NCBI GenBank assembly: GCA_001778545.1
Contig: MFHJ01000011.1
Location: 1-6,049 of the forward strand
DNA: 6,049 nucleotides
Source: Candidatus Giovannonibacteria bacterium RIFCSPHIGHO2_02_43_16
GTDB lineage: Bacteria; Patescibacteriota; Minisyncoccia; JACPKW01; UBA11713
Direction of reading: 5' to 3'
Part shown: one piece after another, positions 1 to 5,466 of the stretch
Layout: every line of letters begins with the position of its first letter
Numbering within the stretch: the first letter of the stretch is position 1
Position numbers and translations under genes: made by a program
The notes under the pieces: generated by a model
What the model was told of the DNA's origin: nothing
Databases searched by the model: none
What the model saw: the letters and a program-made list of their open reading frames with translations, nothing else

Positions 1-109
1 CTACGGCAGATACTCCAAAAAGCGCGCGGATATCGTTCGCGCTGAATATGAAGATTCTCTTCTCCTTTATTTTAGATGCAAAACTAACCTGATTCACTAA
101 TTTGACCAT
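1..109 (-). CDS. N-terminal fragment of a probable AbiEi-type antitoxin / winged-helix regulator (runs off left edge)
   Basis: Thirty-six codons are open from the ATG at 109 to the window edge, with an in-frame stop at 119-121 that limits the start to this ATG or to codons just before it. The visible peptide has a basic N-terminus followed by KEKRIFIFSANDIRALFGVS (residues 16-35). This pattern, 'I-F-s-x-x-D-I-x-x-L-F-G-V-S', resembles the first helix-turn-helix of AbiEi-family antitoxin or transcriptional regulator proteins. The fragment is short, so this is a family-level guess. It is separated from the methyltransferase by 41 nt containing a candidate promoter, so it probably belongs to a different transcription unit. 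The ATG has no clear ribosome binding site. Confidence 0.45.
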   Translation of the reverse strand, partial: MVKLVNQVSFASKIKEKRIFIFSANDIRALFGVSAV

Positions 110-144
110 ATTATCAATTTACCAAAACGCGTCTAAAAAGTCAA
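110..144 (-). promoter_or_regulatory. Candidate sigma70-type promoter for the left-edge gene, predicting a nearly leaderless transcript
   Basis: On the minus strand a TTGACT (139-144) matches the -35 consensus at 5 of 6 positions. After exactly 17 bases a TAAATT (116-121) matches the -10 consensus at 4 of 6. The expected transcription start, seven bases after the -10 box, falls on or next to the A of the ATG at 109, which also lacks a Shine-Dalgarno. A second TATAAT-like GATAAT (110-115) lies at 23 bp spacing and is too far from the -35 to pair with it. The site sits in the only sizeable intergenic gap of the window. It is based on consensus matching only. Confidence 0.35.
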
Positions 145-150
145 TAACCA

Positions 151-726
151 TTATTCGCGCTCAAGATAATAGATTGCGTGAGACAACCACAAGAATGAGC
201 GAAAATATTCCGACTTTTTCAATGTAAAACCCAAGCGCTGAAATGTTTTTCTCCACTCATTATCGGTACGATTAGATCGCGGATGGCTGAAGAATTCCAT
301 GTTCAATAAACTATCCATAAGGTAGGTAAAACCTTTTTGCGCGCGATTGCTGTAGATATCCTCTAGGATAATCGCCTTGCGCGCCACGCGCTTCGCTTCG
401 TTAAGTATCTCTTCGGGATCTTGCGTGTGGTGGAGGACGGCAAGCAGGAAACAAGCATCAAAACTATCATCTGGAAAAGGAAGTTTTTTCCCATCGTAGA
501 GAATAGGACAAACGCTTTTGTAAAGACTTTTATTTTGAACATCAACAGGTGTTATATCAAATTGATCATTTTTAAAAAGCATACTTATCAAGCCTATACC
601 TGCTCCAAGATCGATTATTTTGTCTTCAGGCGACAAAAATTTTCTTACGCGAGATACTAGGTGTTCAGCCTTAGAACGAAAAAATAACTCATCTATTCGT
701 GGACGCAAAAAAGATGGAATAATCAT
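151..726 (-). CDS. Class I SAM-dependent methyltransferase (Methyltransf_11 type)
   Basis: 191-residue Rossmann-fold methyltransferase. SAM-binding motif I IIDLGAGIG is at residues 37-45 and the acidic residue ending the second strand is Asp62 (PVDV). The LPFPDDSFDACFLLAVLHH stretch at 82-100 is the usual 'P-F-x-D-x-S-F-D ... V-L-H-H' signature of small-molecule methyltransferases. EEILNEAKRV (105-114) is the helix that follows. The end of the protein holds an RLGF element (164-167), typical of the last strand region in this family. It starts 6 nt after the fusion gene and is the last gene of the apparent operon, so a role in methylating the sugar, the glycan or a lipid carrier is inferred. 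Nothing in the sequence fixes the substrate. There are no membrane segments apart from a mildly hydrophobic patch near 175-187. No strong Shine-Dalgarno precedes the ATG. A ubiquinone/UbiE-like role is possible by fold but not supported by context. Confidence 0.88.
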   Translation of the reverse strand: MIIPSFLRPRIDELFFRSKAEHLVSRVRKFLSPEDKIIDLGAGIGLISMLFKNDQFDITPVDVQNKSLYKSVCPILYDGKKLPFPDDSFDACFLLAVLHHTQDPEEILNEAKRVARKAIILEDIYSNRAQKGFTYLMDSLLNMEFFSHPRSNRTDNEWRKTFQRLGFTLKKSEYFRSFLWLSHAIYYLERE

Positions 727-732
727 ACGCGC

Positions 733-2898
733 TTAAACTTTCTTCGTTGAAGAATCAACATCCCATACCGGATCAATGACGCGCTTTAGAGCTTGTTTTT
801 TGAGCCTAGTATAAATAAAAACTCCCAGATATGTCGCCATGGCTATCGGGGCGTGAAAAAATTCAACAATTGCTTGGCGGAATACTAACAACTTTGGCAA
901 CCTGTAATCAGGGGTTGAATCAAGCTTGAAATAGCTATCCATTTCTTCCCGCAAGTACTGGTAACGCGAACTTGGCCCGACCTGATCTCGCAGTTTTTGA
1001 GGACAGCGAATGAAAACCCGCGCTTCCTGCGCCCTAGCAAACTTTCCACCCAGCACTCTGTTGCGCAAATACATATATATATCACTGTTCACCACCGTAT
1101 CCGGCACGTTGAATTTCTTGAGATGTTCAGTGCGGTATGCCAAACAGCGACCGCTGGCAGAAAGATGATTTTTACCATCGTCCCAAGACGAAGCAACTCT
1201 GTCCATAAGGCGCGCAAGGGCAGCTACTGCGGATTCAATTAGCGTCTCAGGTTTGAGCGGCAAGATTCTGGCCCCCACCATAGTGAGGCTCTTGTCTTTC
1301 TCTAGAACACTCACGAGCGTACGCAAAGTCCAGGGCTCAAAAGTAATATCGTCCTGGGTAACCACTGTAAATTCGCTGGTCGTGATTTCTATGGCTTGGG
1401 TAACTTTTTTGGGCTGGCTTCCGGAAATATCATTCCAATAAAGTTCGACGCCAAGCCCATTCAGCTCTTTTTTAACCTGAGACGTTATCGGCGTGCGGTC
1501 AGCGACCACGATCAAACGGAAATTTTCCACTCCTTGTGATGCGCGCAAACTCTTCACGGTTTGGAGAAGTGATTGCCCTCCGTAACAAGTCGGGATGACG
1601 ACCGTGAGCGAAGCGCCTGAAGCAAACAACTTGTCCTGCTCTTTTCGCAATTCGATAGACAATCGATCCAGAGGCAAGTCGACATCCGAATAAGCGATTG
1701 CCTCGTCCATTTTGATATCTCTTTTTAACACGCACCCGTCTGAAAGCCCCATCGGGAGCAAATTCCCCGCCTTCGCGGTCTTGTAATTGTCGATTGCTCC
1801 ATAAACAGTAAATCCGCCGATGCCATCGAGCGCCTCGCCCGCTTTCAGGTCGCGCTTCGCAAGCGTTACAACTTCCGCAACCAAGCCGCCGAGCGGAGCT
1901 ATTGTCGCATCCTTAAAAATAACAGCGCGCCCGATGCTCGACGGCGTTTCAATAGGGCTTAAATGGTAAGGCACATAAAACGTATAAATGGGCCCATCGC
2001 CCATTTTGTACATATTCATATACTGGCGGGTAAGCGAGTGGCTATTATAACCGAGTACGAATACTCCAAAACTTGGCTCGGCTCCGAGAATATAATCCAC
2101 AATCCCTCCATTCATAAGCTCGTCAACCGGGAAGAGGTTTACCGCTTCCTCTACGCGGGCGCATTTTGGTCCCGCCATTCCCCTCTTGATGATTTTAAAC
2201 CCGGTGGCATTTGAAACAGTCGCCATCTCCATCGAAATTTTTGTTCCGTCCGCGAACGATGTGATCATTTTGGGGCGCTGGAAATGCGCCTCTGCGAAAG
2301 CTTTCTGCGTCTCTGGAGTGCGCCGGGCGTCAATAAGGCTCTTGATGTTCCCTGCCATCACCGGCTTAAAGCCGATTGATTTCACAAAGCGATAAAGGTT
2401 CATTAGAACTCCTGGTTGATCTCCGTCGGTTTGGGTATAGATAACCCCGGCCTCATCCGCGCGGCGTTTGAGAATCGGTCCGAGCGTGCAATCTAATTCG
2501 GCATTAATGAGAACAACGTGTTTTTTATTTTTAATCGCGCTTGCGATGACTCTGGCCCCAAATTCAACTTCGCCGGAAGCATCCACAATCACGTCAATGT
2601 CGGGCGAGGCGCATAGTAAATCATAGTTTGAAGTTATCGCGCTCTTTTTACCACTAATGGCCTGGGAAAGCGCGGCTCCATCGGAAACCTCTTCAATATC
2701 AGTTCTGCCCGCGTCCCGGAAGGCGCGCTCTGCTTCGCTTAGCGTGCGATTGGCAACCGCGACCAGGCGCATCCCAGCAGTATAATTGAGCATCTGCATG
2801 GCAAATCCTCTCCCCGCGTACCCTGCGCCCACCAGGCCGACTCTTATCGGCGAACCTGAACGCTCAAGCTCTTCTAATTTTTTGTCGAGAATAATCAT
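733..2898 (-). CDS. Fusion: DRL/SAF-type NAD(P)-dependent oxidoreductase + family 2 glycosyltransferase
   Basis: One uninterrupted 721-residue ORF made of two enzymes. Residues 1 to ~428 are a homoserine-dehydrogenase-like oxidoreductase with a SAF-type end, the group that includes Brucella DRL (a DXR-like reductoisomerase). The Rossmann loop GAGYAG is at 24-29, VIVDASG at 103-109 and the TDGDQPG motif at 157-163. A SAF-like segment at ~345-410 carries LKAGEALDGIGGF, LPMGLSDG and AYSDVDL. Residues ~429-721 are a glycosyltransferase of family 2: TVVIPTCYGG at 432-441, VVADRT at 464-469, a PKKVTQ segment at 496-501, the metal-binding TQDD at 514-517, and a C-terminal hydrophobic segment at ~679-697 ending in a WDVDSSTKK tail. 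The glycosyltransferase half aligns with the partial protein at the right edge. The natural reading is an enzyme that completes a sugar nucleotide and hands it to its own transferase at the membrane. The exact sugar chemistry is unknown; DRL activity on deoxyxylulose phosphate is less likely in this context. Start: ATG in an ATGA overlap with the rmlC-like gene, so probably translationally coupled. Sampled GC of the oxidoreductase half is about 50-60%, the highest in the window. Confidence 0.88.
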   Translation of the reverse strand: MIILDKKLEELERSGSPIRVGLVGAGYAGRGFAMQMLNYTAGMRLVAVANRTLSEAERAFRDAGRTDIEEVSDGAALSQAISGKKSAITSNYDLLCASPDIDVIVDASGEVEFGARVIASAIKNKKHVVLINAELDCTLGPILKRRADEAGVIYTQTDGDQPGVLMNLYRFVKSIGFKPVMAGNIKSLIDARRTPETQKAFAEAHFQRPKMITSFADGTKISMEMATVSNATGFKIIKRGMAGPKCARVEEAVNLFPVDELMNGGIVDYILGAEPSFGVFVLGYNSHSLTRQYMNMYKMGDGPIYTFYVPYHLSPIETPSSIGRAVIFKDATIAPLGGLVAEVVTLAKRDLKAGEALDGIGGFTVYGAIDNYKTAKAGNLLPMGLSDGCVLKRDIKMDEAIAYSDVDLPLDRLSIELRKEQDKLFASGASLTVVIPTCYGGQSLLQTVKSLRASQGVENFRLIVVADRTPITSQVKKELNGLGVELYWNDISGSQPKKVTQAIEITTSEFTVVTQDDITFEPWTLRTLVSVLEKDKSLTMVGARILPLKPETLIESAVAALARLMDRVASSWDDGKNHLSASGRCLAYRTEHLKKFNVPDTVVNSDIYMYLRNRVLGGKFARAQEARVFIRCPQKLRDQVGPSSRYQYLREEMDSYFKLDSTPDYRLPKLLVFRQAIVEFFHAPIAMATYLGVFIYTRLKKQALKRVIDPVWDVDSSTKKV
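2895..2898 (-). promoter_or_regulatory. ATGA stop/start overlap coupling the rmlC-like gene to the oxidoreductase-glycosyltransferase fusion
   Basis: The TGA stop of the cupin gene shares bases with the ATG of the fusion gene. No Shine-Dalgarno is present upstream, where an A-rich run precedes the start. Translation of the large fusion therefore probably depends on ribosomes finishing the cupin gene. This also shows that TGA is used as a stop here. Confidence 0.7.
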
Positions 2899-3425
2899 AG
2901 TGTTTTTTTAAAATCTTCCCATTTCATATCTTTTTCCGAAACATCGCTGACTGGTATTGGCCACGGGATATTGAAGGTGGGATCGTTGTACCTGATTCCG
3001 CCCTCATTTCCCGGCGCGTATGCGGGCGAATACATGCTCATAAATTCAGTGTTGTCCTCGAGCACGAGTATTGCATGCGCCGTGCCCGGCTCCATATAGA
3101 GCATCTTGTAATCCGAGTCTTTCAGCGTTAAGGCAAAAAACGACCCATATGTTTTTGATTCCGGGCGCGCATCGATGACAACTTCAAACACGCTCCCTTT
3201 TAACACTCGTGTAAGCTTTTGCTCAGCCGTTTTCAGATAATGGAACCCCCTTACCGTCCCCTTTTTAAGAGACTGCGTAATATATCCTTCTTCTATAACA
3301 AAATTGATGCCATTTTCCCTGAATTTTGCGGCGTCCCAAGTGCGCGCCAAAAAGCCTCGGCCGTCTTCTTTTTTTTCAAGCTCGATAAGGTAGGTTCCTC
3401 CCAAATTGGTTTCCTTAAACAGCAT
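2895..3425 (-). CDS. dTDP-4-dehydrorhamnose 3,5-epimerase-like cupin (RmlC/RfbC family)
   Basis: 176-residue cupin of the RmlC family (typical length about 180-190). Members abstract protons at C3 and/or C5 of a 4-keto nucleotide sugar. Visible family features are EDGRGF at residues 20-25, the RGFHY block at 59-63 with the catalytic His62, Lys70 in the following QKL strand, FEVVIDARPES at 80-90, the PGTAHA motif at 113-118 with His117, Tyr136 where the catalytic tyrosine is expected, and GIRYNDP at 143-149 followed by I-PWP. All key residues therefore look intact. Because the operon contains a cytidylyltransferase and no RmlA or RmlB, the substrate is probably a CDP-linked rather than dTDP-linked keto sugar (inference), and I withhold the symbol rmlC. 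The start lies inside the end of the SDR gene (11 nt overlap) and is preceded by AAGG, one of the few Shine-Dalgarno-like sites in the operon. The TGA stop overlaps the next ATG (ATGA). Confidence 0.9.
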   Translation of the reverse strand: MLFKETNLGGTYLIELEKKEDGRGFLARTWDAAKFRENGINFVIEEGYITQSLKKGTVRGFHYLKTAEQKLTRVLKGSVFEVVIDARPESKTYGSFFALTLKDSDYKMLYMEPGTAHAILVLEDNTEFMSMYSPAYAPGNEGGIRYNDPTFNIPWPIPVSDVSEKDMKWEDFKKTL

Positions 3426-4446
3426 ATTCCTTAAAATAAAATTTATTGTCTATTTTCCCGGCGTCCGCCAAAAACTTTATCTTGGCGAGGCGGTAATATT
3501 CCGGCGATTCAAAATCCTTCTTTTTCATGCCGGCGGCTTTAAATGCGGAAATCAGCTCTTTGATGCCCTCTTTAATGTCGCGATTAATCTTAAACCCCGG
3601 CAGCTGGGTATTAATCTTCCCGAAATCAACACGATAATTTCTCTTATCAGGATTAGTATCATCTAAAGTTATTTTGCATCCCGGAAGTGCCTCGGATATA
3701 ATTTCTGAAATTTCTTTTATTGTGTAATTGCTGCCCTCTCCTCCAACGTTAAAAATTTTATTATGCACCTGCTCTTTGGGAGCTTCGAGAACGTGAAGCA
3801 TCGCCCGGCAAATATCGTCAACGTGGACAAACGGCCTCCAGGCGTTCCCGTCGCTTGTCATTTTTATCTCGCCCGTAACCAGCGCCGAGCCGGCTAAATA
3901 ATTTATAACCAAATCAAACCTCATTCTTGCCGATAACCCGTAAGCGGTGGCATTTCTCAAAAATACCGGAGAGAATTTATCGTCAGCGAGCTTGGAAATA
4001 TATTCTTCGTTCAAAATTTTGCATTTCGCATACACGGTAAGCGGGTTCGTTGGAGAATTTTCGTCGGCTATCTCATCCGACGCGCCATATACACTGCACG
4101 AAGAAGAGTAAACAAATCGCTTCACCCCAGCTTTCTTGGCAAGTTCAGCCACGCGTTCCGTGCCCTTGTTATTAATTTCGTAGGTTAGAGCCGGGTTGTT
4201 TTCTCCCAACGGATCGTTGGAAAGTTCGCTTAGATGAATAACGGCATCAAAACCACTCAAGTCCTCCGCGGAAATGCTTCGGATGTCTTTATGAATAATC
4301 GTCGGCGGATTTTCAATGCCGCCGCCGAGGTTTCCGTCACGATAAAAGCCAACATCAAGACCGGTAACATCGTGGCCTACTTTGATCGCCGAGCGCGTAA
4401 GGCGCGTTCCTATATATCCCTCAAATCCCGTAATTAAAAGTTTCAT
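3415..4446 (-). CDS. NAD-dependent epimerase/dehydratase, extended SDR family (nucleotide-sugar)
   Basis: 343-residue extended short-chain dehydrogenase acting on a nucleotide sugar in the cytoplasm. The NAD(P) loop G-F-E-G-Y-I-G is at residues 7-13, with Asp31 at the end of the second strand, which favours NAD. The catalytic set appears to be Ser116 (in SSSCSVYG, 114-121), Tyr139 and Lys143 (YAKCK). The RPFVHVDD substrate-domain signature is at 204-211 and FNVGG at 232-236. The loop SNDPLGENNP (76-85) and the C-terminal 'SPEYYRLAKIK' (314-324) mark a subfamily that I recall from polysaccharide clusters beside rfbF-like genes. The Thr-Asp-Glu triad of RmlB/RfbG-type 4,6-dehydratases is replaced by Ser-Cys-Ser, so an epimerase, oxidoreductase or 4-keto-intermediate role is more likely than classical 4,6-dehydration. 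The substrate is probably CDP-glucose or a derivative, inferred from rfbF 4 nt upstream. The stop overlaps the start of the rmlC-like gene by 11 nt. It is not RfbG by motif, and the precise reaction is unknown. Confidence 0.9.
   Translation of the reverse strand: MKLLITGFEGYIGTRLTRSAIKVGHDVTGLDVGFYRDGNLGGGIENPPTIIHKDIRSISAEDLSGFDAVIHLSELSNDPLGENNPALTYEINNKGTERVAELAKKAGVKRFVYSSSCSVYGASDEIADENSPTNPLTVYAKCKILNEEYISKLADDKFSPVFLRNATAYGLSARMRFDLVINYLAGSALVTGEIKMTSDGNAWRPFVHVDDICRAMLHVLEAPKEQVHNKIFNVGGEGSNYTIKEISEIISEALPGCKITLDDTNPDKRNYRVDFGKINTQLPGFKINRDIKEGIKELISAFKAAGMKKKDFESPEYYRLAKIKFLADAGKIDNKFYFKEYAV
3423..3432 (-). promoter_or_regulatory. Ribosome binding site of the rmlC-like gene, inside the SDR coding end
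   Basis: AAGGAATATG on the minus strand gives an AAGG(A) core 3-4 bases before the ATG. It lies within the last codons of the SDR gene (Lys-Glu-Tyr). It supports the start at 3425, which creates the 11 nt overlap, and implies re-initiation by terminating ribosomes. The other gene starts in this cluster lack a comparable close site. Confidence 0.5.
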
Positions 4447-4450
4447 AATT

Positions 4451-5236
4451 TTAGATTTTTTTGTCCCATACTTTCCAAGGGGCGTCGCCCTTTAACCACA
4501 TTTCATTTAAAACCATTTTATCGTGCAGAGTATCTAGGGGGTGCCAAAAGCCATTATGCCTAAATCCGCCGAGCTCGCCTTCTCGCGCAAGTTTTTCCAT
4601 AGGGCCCCTCTCCCAAATCGTTTCATCCCCTTCTATATAGTCAAATATCTGCGGTTTCAAAACAAAAAATCCGCCGTTTATTTTTATATCGTCGTCTGAC
4701 GGCTTTTCTCGAAAATCTTCCACCTTAGTCTGCCCTTTTTCTAATTTGAAAGTTCCGAACCTACCGGGCGATTGAACCGCGGTAACAGTTGCCAAAACAC
4801 CTTCTTTTTTATGAAATTCAATAAGCTCTTTGATATTAACGTCGCCAACCCCGTCCCCATAAGTCATTAGAAATGTTTCGTTTCCAATATAATCTTTTAC
4901 GCGTTTCATTCGTCCGCCGGTCATCGTCTTCTCTCCCGTATCAATTATGGTAACCTTCCATTTTTCCACGTTATTGTCCACGACTTTCATATCGCCGGTT
5001 GAAGTATCGAATATGACGTCGGCTTTTCGTAAAAGATAGTTCGAAAAATATTCCTTTATTACTTCGGCCTTATAGCCGGCGCAGATTACGAAATCATTTA
5101 TCCCGTAATGCGAGTAGAGTTTCATTATGTGCCACAAAATAGGCTGATTGCCTATCTCAACCATCGGCTTCGGCCGGACACCTGATTCTTCCGAAATGCG
5201 GGTCCCATATCCTCCCGCTAAAATTATTGCCTTCAT
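4451..5236 (-). CDS. rfbF: Glucose-1-phosphate cytidylyltransferase (CDP-glucose synthase)
   Basis: Cytoplasmic enzyme converting CTP plus alpha-D-glucose 1-phosphate to CDP-glucose and pyrophosphate, the entry step to CDP-activated sugars. At 261 residues it matches the usual RfbF/DdhA length of roughly 255-260. The N-terminal nucleotide-binding loop LAGGYGTRISEES is at residues 6-18, with the RPKPM lysine motif at 21-25. The metal and sugar-phosphate region TYGDGVGDV is at 125-133, the EKP motif at 177-179 and the NGGFFV strand at 187-192. The C-terminal WERGPMEKLA and WHPLDTLHDK segments (208-217, 231-240) are characteristic of glucose-1-phosphate cytidylyltransferases rather than RmlA or GalU. 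The start at 5236 places the G-loop at the normal distance from the N-terminus. No clear Shine-Dalgarno precedes it. The gap to the next gene is 4 nt, which supports co-transcription. Family identity is firm; the exact sugar substrate is inferred from the family. Confidence 0.93.
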   Translation of the reverse strand: MKAIILAGGYGTRISEESGVRPKPMVEIGNQPILWHIMKLYSHYGINDFVICAGYKAEVIKEYFSNYLLRKADVIFDTSTGDMKVVDNNVEKWKVTIIDTGEKTMTGGRMKRVKDYIGNETFLMTYGDGVGDVNIKELIEFHKKEGVLATVTAVQSPGRFGTFKLEKGQTKVEDFREKPSDDDIKINGGFFVLKPQIFDYIEGDETIWERGPMEKLAREGELGGFRHNGFWHPLDTLHDKMVLNEMWLKGDAPWKVWDKKI

Positions 5237-5245
5237 AATTGTGGT

Positions 5246-5464
5246 TTAAATGCTTTTAGAAGTAATGGCTACGTCCCAGCGGGCATTAAAACGCTTATTT
5301 ATAGCATTATATCGAACAAATAGCAACATGCCCAGATAACTTATTAATAATATCGGGTGCAGAAATAGTTCGGAGGAAGGGAGATATAATGTCCTGGCTT
5401 TAGGAAGCGCATAAAAAACTATCCCCATCACGACTATAAATATGATTACGAGTTTATTTTTCAT
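5246..5464 (-). CDS. Small membrane protein resembling a detached glycosyltransferase C-terminal tail
   Basis: A 72-residue ORF starting 2 nt after the preceding glycosyltransferase stop and ending 9 nt before rfbF. It is in a different frame from the upstream gene, so it is not simply its readthrough end. Residues 4-20 form a hydrophobic, signal-anchor-like segment and residues 33-50 a second hydrophobic segment. From about residue 35 it resembles the tails of both glycosyltransferases in this window: L-H-P-I-L, a hydrophobic run, a basic patch, then R-W-D-V-A-I-T-S-K at the very end. The Pro-to-Trp distance is 26 residues here and 28 in both other proteins. No catalytic glycosyltransferase residues are present. 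It could be the remnant of a third glycosyltransferase gene whose front was lost by recombination, or a genuine small membrane partner of these enzymes. The ORF is intact and fits tightly in the operon, so I list it as a CDS rather than a pseudogene. An AGGG lies 12 nt before the ATG, a rather long spacing for a ribosome binding site. Confidence 0.6.
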   Translation of the reverse strand: MKNKLVIIFIVVMGIVFYALPKARTLYLPSSELFLHPILLISYLGMLLFVRYNAINKRFNARWDVAITSKSI

Positions 5465-5466
5465 AT

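Noticed and set aside
110..150. Rho-independent terminator after the methyltransferase
   Set aside because: The gap has short T runs and an ACGCGT palindrome but no GC-rich stem followed by a U tract on the minus strand.
363..1735. Alternative-frame minus-strand ORFs at 363-545, 885-1085 and 1499-1735
   Set aside because: They are frame shadows within the methyltransferase and fusion genes, which account for the same DNA with recognised domains.
421..2395. Plus-strand ORFs of 60-85 codons (for example 421-660, 997-1242, 1253-1441, 1963-2214, 2186-2395)
   Set aside because: They lie entirely inside well-supported minus-strand genes, show no family motifs and have the low-complexity look of antisense translations.
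733..2898. The 721-residue ORF as two genes wrongly joined by a sequencing error
   Set aside because: The frame is continuous, the linker near residue 428 contains no repeated or low-complexity bases suggesting an indel, and no alternative start with a ribosome binding site is evident at the glycosyltransferase start. It cannot be fully excluded without reads.
3219..4437. Plus-strand ORFs at 3219-3434, 3406-3666 and 4234-4437
   Set aside because: All are antisense to the SDR and cupin genes, whose catalytic motifs are intact. None has recognisable domains or a ribosome binding site.
4451..5236. Reading the cytidylyltransferase as RmlA or GalU
   Set aside because: The WERGPMEKLA and WHPLDTLHDK segments, and a length of 261, fit glucose-1-phosphate cytidylyltransferase; RmlA and GalU have different C-terminal signatures.
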